Below are positions 1 through 5,644 of a DNA stretch of 5,816 nucleotides, piece after piece. The first letter of the stretch is position 1, and the number at the start of each line of letters is the position of its first letter. Position numbers and translations under genes: made by a program. This stretch comes from CAYVZZ01 sp964456185 (GTDB lineage Bacteria; Pseudomonadota; Gammaproteobacteria; Pseudomonadales; Alcanivoracaceae), in NCBI GenBank assembly GCA_964456185.1, contig CAYVZZ010000134.1:1-5816 (forward strand), given 5' to 3'. Under the pieces are notes generated by a model that did not search any database, had not been told where the DNA came from, and saw only the letters and a program-made list of their open reading frames with translations.

Positions 1-1269
1 AATGCTCAAACCCAGCTTATCGGCAGGCACTTTCAAACCACTGTGATCAAACGCCAGATCGCTTAGACGATTACTGTCTTTGCTGACCTTCAGCAACAAT
101 TGCTGTTGTTGAATATCCTTAACAATTTCGCTTCGCAGACTGTCAAAATCAGGCATATCAGGCGTTTTAATGCCGGTCACTTTGACAAGATGATAGCCGC
201 GCTCTGTTTTAATCGGATCACTGACTTGGCCTTCGTTCAAATCAAACGCCACCTTAGCCATGCTGTCCGGCAAAGCTGCTTTTAGCAACCAGCCCAAGTC
301 ACCGCCTTTATCTGCGGTAATTGGATCATCCGAGTACTTCTTGGCCAGTGCAGAAAAATCCGCACCGTCCTCGAGTTGTTGTTTTATTTGCTGCACCTCT
401 TTCTCGGCAGCCGACGCCTTAGTGTTGTCGTTAATGGCAATAAAGATATCGGAGATATGCCGTTGTTGCATATTCTTCGTCGCATTAATACGCATTTGCT
501 TTCGTGCTTGATATTCCTTCTGCACTTGCGCATCGGTGACGTTAATGTCATAGCTCTCAGGACTAATCTCTACCCATTGAATGCGAATCTGAGGTGGGCG
601 CATATAGTTGGCCTTGTGCTCAGAGAAAAAAGCCTTAGCGTCAGCATCGCTGACCTCAATGGATGACACCACATCAGATAAACTCACCTTTGTATAGCTG
701 ATATCACGCGTTTGACTGCTTAATGTTTGCAGCGCTTCAAATTCGCTAGGCAACCCAAAGTCAGTTAAACCATAAGCAGCTCGCAATTGGCGGCGTAGCC
801 CATCAGTTTGTAAGAGCGAGATAAAACCGGCTGGCGTATAGCCACGCAGTGCCACGCGTTGCTTGAACAAGGTAGTCGAAAAATTACCTTGATCGTCCTG
901 GAAGGCGGGGACATTGAGCAAATCGCGACTAACCTGTTTTTTACTGACAACCATGCCCGCGTCGAGCGCAGCTTGTTGCAGTAAGGCGTTGTTGATCAGC
1001 CCTTGAAGCACGCGATTGGGACTGATCATTGTTGATACTTGACGAGAGCTTAACTGCGGATTGGCTTGACGCAATTGTTGGCGCCGCGATTGAACCGCAT
1101 TTTGCAGCGCGTTTTTACTAATGCCGCTATCACCGACTTGAACGACTTGATTGGCACCCGCCCCACTGGAAAAGTAGCCATAGAAACCTGCGAGGACGAA
1201 GGGCAGCACCATACAAATGAGGATAACCTTCCCCAGTGTTCCTTCAGTAAAACGCCTAAATGCCTGCAT
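1..1269 (-). CDS. ppiD: Membrane-anchored periplasmic chaperone PpiD (SurA-like/parvulin), 5' part, truncated by the window edge
   Basis: The first 423 codons are present and open to the left edge; E. coli PpiD is about 623 residues, so roughly two thirds is visible. PpiD is an inner-membrane-anchored periplasmic foldase that helps proteins leaving the Sec translocon. The N-terminus begins MQAFRRFTEG, with basic residues at 5-6 and 14, then one hydrophobic segment at about 15-34 (VILICMVLPFVLAGFYGYF), an uncleaved N-in anchor. A SurA_N-like helical region follows (about 40-230). A parvulin domain covers about 265-368: RHISDIFI (270-277), YSDDP (312-316), GGDLGW (322-327) and GYHLVKV (358-364). 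Both parvulin histidines are kept (H271, H360), with Asp315 at the Cys/Asp position. The ATG at 1269 has GGAG at 1276-1279, 6 nt upstream. A terminator separates it from hupB, and I found no convincing promoter in the short remaining gap. Family and gene context agree; confidence is high. Confidence 0.95.
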   Translation of the reverse strand, partial: MQAFRRFTEGTLGKVILICMVLPFVLAGFYGYFSSGAGANQVVQVGDSGISKNALQNAVQSRRQQLRQANPQLSSRQVSTMISPNRVLQGLINNALLQQAALDAGMVVSKKQVSRDLLNVPAFQDDQGNFSTTLFKQRVALRGYTPAGFISLLQTDGLRRQLRAAYGLTDFGLPSEFEALQTLSSQTRDISYTKVSLSDVVSSIEVSDADAKAFFSEHKANYMRPPQIRIQWVEISPESYDINVTDAQVQKEYQARKQMRINATKNMQQRHISDIFIAINDNTKASAAEKEVQQIKQQLEDGADFSALAKKYSDDPITADKGGDLGWLLKAALPDSMAKVAFDLNEGQVSDPIKTERGYHLVKVTGIKTPDMPDFDSLRSEIVKDIQQQQLLLKVSKDSNRLSDLAFDHSGLKVPADKLGLSI

Positions 1270-1290
1270 TTCTTACTCCGTGTTAAACGT

Positions 1291-1324
1291 AAAAAAAGCG
1301 CACCCATCAGGGATACGCTTTTTT
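1291..1324 (-). terminator. Rho-independent terminator between hupB and ppiD
   Basis: Read on the minus strand, A6-GCG (1324-1316) pairs with CGC-T7 (1300-1291). A CCC/GGG inner stem (1312-1310 with 1305-1303) closes a TGAT loop, with a small bulge between the two stems. The T7 run directly follows the GC pairs, as in a classic intrinsic terminator. It lies 44 nt past the hupB stop and 22 nt before the ppiD start. It should end the abundant hupB message, with any read-through feeding ppiD. The A6 run on the other side makes it T-tailed on the plus strand too, but no plus-strand gene points into it. Confidence 0.8.
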
Positions 1325-1327
1325 AAT

Positions 1328-1359
1328 GGCAGCACTGCAATTAAATTGCCCGTACTGCC
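1328..1359 (-). other. Stem-loop just downstream of the hupB stop codon
   Basis: On the minus strand, GGCAGTAC (1359-1352) pairs with GTGCTGCC (1335-1328): 8 pairs including one U-G wobble. After a small GG/A internal loop, GCAAT pairs with ATTGC around a TTA loop. The wobble would be an A-C mismatch if the plus strand were transcribed, so the structure suits the minus-strand RNA. It has no T-run of its own and sits 8 nt past the hupB stop, directly before the T-tailed terminator. A role in 3'-end stability is an inference. Confidence 0.6.
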
Positions 1360-1367
1360 GGACAACT

Positions 1368-1643
1368 TTACTTGTTGACAGCGTCTTTAAGTGACTTGCC
1401 AGCTTTGAAGCTAGGTGCTTTAGAAGCCGGAATCTGGATAGTCTTACCCGTTTGCGGGTTACGGCCAGTGCGAGCAGCGCGCTGCTTGACAGAGTAAGTA
1501 CCGAAACCTACCAAAGAAACGGTATCACCTTTCTTCAGTGTGTTGGTAATAGTTTCCAATGTGGCGTCGAGTGCACGACCTGCGTCAGCTTTGGTCAGGT
1601 CAGCAGTTGTTGCGATGGAATCGATCAGTTCGGATTTGTTCAC
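1368..1643 (-). CDS. hupB: DNA-binding protein HU-beta
   Basis: A 91-residue HU-family nucleoid protein, close to the family's usual 90. HU dimers bind and bend DNA with little sequence preference and help compact the chromosome. From the GTG start the protein reads (M)NKSELIDSIA, the normal HU N-terminus. The helical dimerisation part is followed by GDTVSLVGFGTYSV (39-52) and the beta-arm signature RTGRNPQTGK (58-67), whose Pro63 is the DNA-intercalating residue. The C-terminus is GKSLKDAVNK. I chose GTG at 1643 over an in-frame ATG at 1691 (107 residues). The GTG has an AAGGGG ribosome site 6 nt upstream and matches the family start. The ATG has no Shine-Dalgarno and lies only a few bases past the predicted transcription start. 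Neighbours are lon upstream and ppiD downstream; it has its own promoter (1705-1734) and terminator (1291-1324), so it is probably monocistronic. Confidence 0.96.
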   Translation of the reverse strand: MNKSELIDSIATTADLTKADAGRALDATLETITNTLKKGDTVSLVGFGTYSVKQRAARTGRNPQTGKTIQIPASKAPSFKAGKSLKDAVNK

Positions 1644-1649
1644 GGAAGT

Positions 1650-1655
1650 CCCCTT
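1650..1655 (-). promoter_or_regulatory. Ribosome binding site deciding the hupB GTG start
   Basis: AAGGGG on the minus strand, 6 nt before the GTG at 1643-1641. No comparable site precedes the in-frame ATG at 1691. This site decides the start in favour of a 91-residue HU and against a 16-residue N-terminal extension that ordinary HU proteins lack. Confidence 0.85.
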
Positions 1656-1704
1656 ATTGCTTTGGTTTTTTAAAATTGTTGTATCTGCCATGTGGCGAGA
1701 GTGC

Positions 1705-1734
1705 TTTATACCAACCGGCTATTCAGCACGTCAA
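1705..1734 (-). promoter_or_regulatory. Sigma-70-type promoter for hupB
   Basis: Minus strand: -35 TTGACG (1734-1729), 18-bp spacer, -10 TATAAA (1710-1705). A TG one base before the -10 gives an extended -10 (TGGTATAAA). Five of six bases match consensus in each hexamer. Initiation is expected near 1696-1699, giving an untranslated leader of roughly 55 nt before the GTG. It lies fully inside the lon-hupB gap, which fits independent, strong expression of an abundant nucleoid protein. Confidence 0.75.
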
Positions 1735-1755
1735 GTCAGGCGACACAACCAGTAA

Positions 1756-1791
1756 GCACTGAGTCTGCACTTTATAGCACAGAATCAGTGC
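1756..1791 (-). other. Stem-loop at the lon 3' end, containing the lon stop codon
   Basis: Minus strand: GCACTGA (1791-1785) pairs perfectly with TCAGTGC (1762-1756). After one mismatch, TCTGTGC (1783-1777) pairs with GTGCAGA (1770-1764), using two G-U wobbles, around a TATAAA loop. The lon TGA stop is the last three bases of the outer 5' arm. In plus-strand RNA the two wobbles would be A-C mismatches, so the structure is specific to the lon message. What follows (TTACTGGTTGTG) is not a proper T-run, so this is not a standard intrinsic terminator. Protection of the lon 3' end or weak termination is inference. Confidence 0.65.
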
Positions 1792-4184
1792 GTGCTAACA
1801 CGATCTTCATCATTTTTCGTCAAGTTTTTCTCGAGACTGTGCAATTCTTCCTCAATTTCAGCGTTTGAGAGTGCTATTGGTGCCTCATTCAATGCGAGAT
1901 CGAGTACTTCTTCGACCCATTTAACCGCTTTTATATCCAAATCTTTCTGAATATTTTGCGGAATATCTTTTAGGTCTTTGACATTATCGTGTGGAATCAA
2001 CACACGTTTGATGCCGCCCCGGTGTGCGGCCAACAACTTTTCTTTCAATCCGCCAATGGGCAACACTCGACCCCGTAGGGTGATCTCACCTGTCATGGCG
2101 ACATCGGGTCGCACTTTAATGTCGGACAGAACAGAAACCAAGGCGGTACACATGGCAATGCCCGCACTTGGGCCGTCCTTGGGGGTAGCGCCTTCAGGTA
2201 CATGAATATGCACGTCTTGCTTATTCAAATGCGACTGACGGATACCTAGAGAAGCCGCCCGGTTTTTCACCACGGTCATAGCTGCCTTAATGGATTCTTG
2301 CATGACGTCACCAAGCGAACCAGTGGTCGTTACCCTACCCTTTCCTGGGAAGGATGCGCCTTCAATGGTTAGCAGTTCGCCACCAACCGAGGTCCAAGCA
2401 AGGCCGGTGACCTGCCCTATTTGCGGCTCTTTTTGGGCACGACCGAAATCAAATTTATGTACCCCAAGGTATTGAACCAAATCATCTGTGGTGATGGTCG
2501 CTGAGGCTGCAGCTTTGTTTGTTAAGGCTTCTTTTACCCGCTTACGACACAGCTTTGCGAGCTGGCGTTCCAACCCGCGAACACCGGCTTCACGCGTGTA
2601 GTAGCGCACCACATCGCGCATTACGTCGGTCGGCACGTCCAGCTCTTTTACCTTAAGTCCATTTGCCTTGCGCTGCTTTGGCAGCAAATATTGCTCGGCG
2701 ATATGCACCTTTTCATCTTCGGTGTAACCGGGAATGCGTATTACCTCCATGCGATCCAGCAAGGCAGGCGGAATATTCATGGAATTAGACGTACAAATAA
2801 ACAACGTCTTAGAAAGGTCATAATCGACTTCAAGATAATGATCGTTAAAAGCATCATTTTGTTCAGGGTCGAGCACTTCTAACAGAGCCGAGGCAGGGTC
2901 GCCGCGCATGTCCATGCCCATTTTGTCGACTTCATCAAGCAAAAACAGTGGGTTGCGCACCCCGACTTTAGCCATTTTCTGGACAATTTTTCCGGGCAAA
3001 GCGCCGATATAAGTGCGTCTATGGCCGCGTATTTCGGCCTCATCGCGTACGCCGCCTAACGCCATACGCACATATTTTCGACCTGTGGCACGTGCAATGG
3101 ATTCCGCCAAAGAGGTCTTACCGACCCCTGGTGGCCCGACCAAACACAGGATGGGGCCTTTCACCTTGCCGACTCGTGCTTGCACCGCAAGAAATTCAAG
3201 GATGCGCTCTTTGACTTCTTCAAGGCCATAGTGATCCTGATCCAGAACCTGTTGCGCCTTGCTAATGTCTTTGCTGATTCGGGTCGTCTTTTTCCAGGGT
3301 AAAGACGTCATCCAATCCAGATAATTGCGTACCACCGTCGATTCGGCTGACATGGGTGCCATCATGCGAAGCTTGCCTAACTCGGCCTTAGCCTTGTCTT
3401 TTGCTTCTTTGTGCATGCCGCTGGCGTCAATTCGCTTGGCGATACCATCAAACTCATTACCGCCCTCACCGTGGTTCATGTCGCCCAGTTCTTTTTGAAT
3501 GGCTTTTATCTTTTCATTCAAATAGTACTCGCGCTGACTTTTTTCCATCTGCGTGTTAACGCGCCCATGGATGCGCTTTTCAAGCTGCATAACGTCACGT
3601 TCTGCAAGCATAATAGCAACGAGCAACTCGGCTCGATCCAGAGGATCCGCCTGCTCCAAAAGCTGTTGCTTCTCATCCAGTTGCAGTGGCATGTGAGCGG
3701 CCAAGGTATCGGCAAGGCGTGAGACATCGGTAATGTCGCTAACTACGCTCTGCATATCTTTGGCGGGCTTCCCCGCCAATTTGGCATACTCAGCGAAATC
3801 TTGGCGAAGGGTTTTAACCAATGTATCAGCTTGAGTTTTTTCTGCCGGTGGCTCCAACATAATGGTGCCATCGGCGAGCTGATAATTGGCTTCGTCAACA
3901 AAGTGATTAATCAAAAAGCGCTGCTTGCCTTCGACCAGCACCTTAATGGTGCCATCTGGCAAGCGCAGTAGCTGAAGGATAGACGCCAGCGTGCCGACGT
4001 TGTATACGTCATTTACATCCGGGTCATCAATGTCGGCTTGTTTCTGCGTGACCAGCAAGATGTCTTCTTCCGAAGAGGCTGCCATTTCCAATGCACGAAC
4101 CGACTTGTCGCGACCGACAAAAAGTGGAACCACAACAGAAGGATAAACCACTACATCACGTAGTGGCAGGACACAAACTTGCAT
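1785..4184 (-). CDS. lon: ATP-dependent protease Lon
   Basis: A 799-residue Lon protease, which unfolds and degrades misfolded and selected regulatory proteins in the cytoplasm as a hexamer. Order of parts: N-terminal substrate-binding domain (about 4-200, starting VLPLRDVVVYP), charged helical linker (about 200-310), AAA+ module with Walker A GPPGVGKT (350-357) and Walker B LFLLDEVDK (413-421, catalytic Glu418), then the protease domain with the Ser-Lys dyad Ser673 (DGPSAG) and Lys716 (GGLKEK). The 43-residue Ser-Lys spacing equals that of E. coli (679/722). The start is firm: AAGGAG lies 9 nt before the ATG, and an in-frame TGA at 4206-4208 rules out a longer product. The N-terminus is about six residues shorter than in E. 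coli, and a charged tail (about 768-799) makes the C-terminus about 21 residues longer. It lies 70 bp after clpX with no clear promoter in the gap, so co-transcription with clpX is likely. Confidence 0.98.
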   Translation of the reverse strand: MQVCVLPLRDVVVYPSVVVPLFVGRDKSVRALEMAASSEEDILLVTQKQADIDDPDVNDVYNVGTLASILQLLRLPDGTIKVLVEGKQRFLINHFVDEANYQLADGTIMLEPPAEKTQADTLVKTLRQDFAEYAKLAGKPAKDMQSVVSDITDVSRLADTLAAHMPLQLDEKQQLLEQADPLDRAELLVAIMLAERDVMQLEKRIHGRVNTQMEKSQREYYLNEKIKAIQKELGDMNHGEGGNEFDGIAKRIDASGMHKEAKDKAKAELGKLRMMAPMSAESTVVRNYLDWMTSLPWKKTTRISKDISKAQQVLDQDHYGLEEVKERILEFLAVQARVGKVKGPILCLVGPPGVGKTSLAESIARATGRKYVRMALGGVRDEAEIRGHRRTYIGALPGKIVQKMAKVGVRNPLFLLDEVDKMGMDMRGDPASALLEVLDPEQNDAFNDHYLEVDYDLSKTLFICTSNSMNIPPALLDRMEVIRIPGYTEDEKVHIAEQYLLPKQRKANGLKVKELDVPTDVMRDVVRYYTREAGVRGLERQLAKLCRKRVKEALTNKAAASATITTDDLVQYLGVHKFDFGRAQKEPQIGQVTGLAWTSVGGELLTIEGASFPGKGRVTTTGSLGDVMQESIKAAMTVVKNRAASLGIRQSHLNKQDVHIHVPEGATPKDGPSAGIAMCTALVSVLSDIKVRPDVAMTGEITLRGRVLPIGGLKEKLLAAHRGGIKRVLIPHDNVKDLKDIPQNIQKDLDIKAVKWVEEVLDLALNEAPIALSNAEIEEELHSLEKNLTKNDEDRVSTH

Positions 4185-4193
4185 TAAATAGAA

Positions 4194-4199
4194 CTCCTT
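4194..4199 (-). promoter_or_regulatory. Ribosome binding site of lon
   Basis: AAGGAG on the minus strand, 9 nt before the lon ATG. With the in-frame TGA at 4206-4208 just upstream, it fixes the Lon N-terminus at MQVCVLPLRD, shorter than the E. coli N-terminus. Confidence 0.8.
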
Positions 4200-4239
4200 G
4201 GCGGATCAAAGGAAGGTAAGACCGCAAAGAAAATGGAAG

Positions 4240-4274
4240 CCAAAGCCGCTTTGATTAATCTGGAGCGGCTTTGG
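4240..4274 (-). other. Stem-loop at the clpX-lon junction, possible partial terminator or attenuator
   Basis: Minus strand: CCAAAGCCGCT (4274-4264) and AGCGGCTTTGG (4250-4240) form a perfect 11-bp stem around a 13-nt loop. The loop holds the clpX TAA stop (4257-4255), and the 5' arm encodes the clpX residues just before its end. The following bases, CTTCCATTTTCTTT, are T-rich but interrupted. That is weaker than an intrinsic terminator and compatible with partial termination, which would set lon below clpX. The structure is plain in the sequence; the function is inferred. Confidence 0.65.
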
Positions 4275-5529
4275 AATGCTCGTTGTTTTCGTAAATCAAG
4301 AGCGGCTCGGATTCACCCTTGATGGTGGCCGCATCAATTACTACCTTTATGACGCCATCCAGGCTGGGCACTTTGTACATGGTTTCAAGTAGTACATTTT
4401 CCAGGATAGAACGCAGCCCACGCGCACCAGTTTTACGATCCATGGCTTTTTGTGCTACCGCGCGCAATGCATCTTCACGGAAATCCAGCTCAACATCTTC
4501 CATCTCGAAGAGATGAATGTATTGTTTGGTTAAGGCGTTTTTAGGCTCAGTGAGAATCTGAACCAACGCATTTTCAGACAGCTCTTTGAGTGTCGCAATA
4601 ACCGGCAGACGACCAATAAACTCGGGGATCAAGCCATATTTGCTAAGATCTTCCGGCTCGACATCAACCAGCGTTTCACCAACTTCAATAGTCGTATCTT
4701 TACTATGCACATCAGCGGCAAAGCCAATGCCACTTTTCTCGGACCGGTTGCGGATAATCTTTTCGAGACCCGAAAATGCACCGCCACAAATAAACAAGAT
4801 ATTAGACGTATCAACCGATACAAATTCTTGCTGCGGGTGTTTACGTCCGCCTTGTGGTGGCACCGAGGCAACCGTGCCCTCAATGAGCTTCAGTAACGCT
4901 TGTTGAACGCCCTCACCGGACACATCGCGGGTGATAGAGGGGTTATCAGCTTTGCGAGAAATCTTGTCGATTTCATCGATGTAAACAATGCCCTTTTGTG
5001 CCTTTTCGATATCGTAATCACATTTCTGAAGCAGCTTCTGAATGATGTTTTCGACATCCTCACCTACGTAACCTGCTTCGGTAAGTGTCGTGGCATCAGC
5101 TATGGTAAAAGGCACATTAAGCAAGCGCGCTAGTGTCTTTGCCAGCAAGGTTTTACCGGAGCCTGTGGGACCAATCAGCAAGATATTACTTTTACCCAGC
5201 TCGACTTCGCCCTCACCACCCTTGTGCTGCAAGCGCTTGTAGTGGTTATATACCGCCACCGACAGCACCTTCTTGGCTCTTTCTTGGCCAATAACATACT
5301 CATCCAGCGCAGCATTCAACTCGTGCGGTTTAGGTAGGCTGTTCTCTTCGCCGTCAGCATCTTGCTCTTGAACTTCTTCGCGAATGATGTCATTGCATAG
5401 ATCTACACATTCATCACAAATGAAGACGGACGGACCGGCGATTAATTTGCGCACTTCATGCTGACTTTTATTGCAGAAAGAGCAACGCAACAGTTTGTTG
5501 TCGTCGCCTTTGCTTGTACGATCAGTCAT
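4255..5529 (-). CDS. clpX: ClpX, ATPase subunit of the ClpXP protease
   Basis: A 424-residue AAA+ unfoldase, the same length as E. coli ClpX. It forms a hexamer that recognises degrons such as the ssrA tag, unfolds substrates and threads them into ClpP. Visible parts: the N-terminal zinc-binding domain with Cys16, Cys19, Cys38 and Cys41; Walker A GPTGSGKT (120-127); pore-1 loop GYVG (153-156); Walker B IVYIDEIDK with Glu186; RKH pore loop (229-231); ClpP-docking IGF loop (268-270); arginine finger Arg307; sensor-2 Arg370 in GARGLR. Nothing key is missing. The ATG has AAGGGG 6 nt upstream. It is 115 bp downstream of clpP, and that gap carries a heat-shock-type promoter. lon follows 70 bp after the stop. 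The product is certain by family; transcription is partly inferred. Confidence 0.99.
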   Translation of the reverse strand: MTDRTSKGDDNKLLRCSFCNKSQHEVRKLIAGPSVFICDECVDLCNDIIREEVQEQDADGEENSLPKPHELNAALDEYVIGQERAKKVLSVAVYNHYKRLQHKGGEGEVELGKSNILLIGPTGSGKTLLAKTLARLLNVPFTIADATTLTEAGYVGEDVENIIQKLLQKCDYDIEKAQKGIVYIDEIDKISRKADNPSITRDVSGEGVQQALLKLIEGTVASVPPQGGRKHPQQEFVSVDTSNILFICGGAFSGLEKIIRNRSEKSGIGFAADVHSKDTTIEVGETLVDVEPEDLSKYGLIPEFIGRLPVIATLKELSENALVQILTEPKNALTKQYIHLFEMEDVELDFREDALRAVAQKAMDRKTGARGLRSILENVLLETMYKVPSLDGVIKVVIDAATIKGESEPLLIYENNEHSKAAPD

Positions 5530-5535
5530 GAGAAA

Positions 5536-5541
5536 CCCCTT
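5536..5541 (-). promoter_or_regulatory. Ribosome binding site of clpX
   Basis: AAGGGG on the minus strand, 6 nt before the clpX ATG at 5529. The sequence and spacing are the same as at hupB. It supports the start giving MTDRTSKGDDNKLLRC, in which the first zinc-binding Cys falls at residue 16. Confidence 0.8.
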
Positions 5542-5559
5542 TCACTATTCCTACCTTCA

Positions 5560-5588
5560 AGATGCCGTCGACCATGCATTTTTTCAAG
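5560..5588 (-). promoter_or_regulatory. Candidate sigma-32 (heat-shock) promoter for clpX, possibly clpX-lon
   Basis: Minus strand: -35 CTTGAAA (5588-5582), identical to the sigma-32 consensus; spacer of 14; -10 CGGCATCT (5567-5560), matching CCCCATNT at five of seven fixed bases. A transcript from it would start near 5550-5555 and carry a leader of about 25 nt that includes the clpX ribosome site. The -35 also reads as a sigma-70 TTGAAA, but the -10 17 bp further on (CATCTT) is poor. Placement just upstream of a heat-shock gene supports the call. Confidence 0.6.
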
Positions 5589-5644
5589 TCCGACATTGCG
5601 ATGTTTTTGTGATTTGTACATAAAAAAGCCAGTATTTCTTCGTA

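Noticed and set aside
1270..1315. A ppiD promoter with TTTAAC as -10 and CTGATG as -35.
   Set aside because: Only three of six -35 bases and four of six -10 bases match, and the region is taken up by the terminator.
1641..1691. A 107-residue HU starting at the ATG at 1691.
   Set aside because: It has no ribosome site, lies almost at the predicted transcript start and has an N-terminus foreign to HU. The GTG at 1643 fits better on every count.
1771..1800. TATAAA in the loop of the lon hairpin as a second hupB -10 element.
   Set aside because: The best upstream -35 is TTAGCA at 16 bp, a poor match, while a far better promoter sits at 1705-1734.
3411..3722. Plus-strand open frames of 60-110 codons inside lon, clpX and ppiD, such as the one of 103 codons at 3411-3722.
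   Set aside because: They lie antisense to strongly conserved genes, lack ribosome sites I would trust and resemble no known family. They are shadows of the real coding frames.
4274..4300. Possible sigma-32 promoter for lon in the clpX 3' end: CTTGATT, 12 bp, GAGCATTC.
   Set aside because: Only five of seven -35 bases and few -10 bases match, the spacer is short, and the start would fall within the clpX-lon hairpin. Too weak to annotate.
4244..4307. A second upstream copy of the hairpin arm (minus-strand AGCCGCT at 4307-4301) that could compete for the same 3' arm, like an attenuator switch.
   Set aside because: Only 7 bp against 11 for the main stem, and both copies are explained by ordinary clpX codons (Glu-Pro-Leu and Lys-Ala-Ala). 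Probably coincidence.
5555..5562. A second CTTGAAG heat-shock -35 just before the clpX ribosome site.
   Set aside because: No acceptable -10 follows at 13-15 bp, and the start would fall on or after the ribosome site.
5616..5640. T6 run after clpP as a clpP terminator.
   Set aside because: No GC-rich inverted repeat precedes the run on the minus strand.
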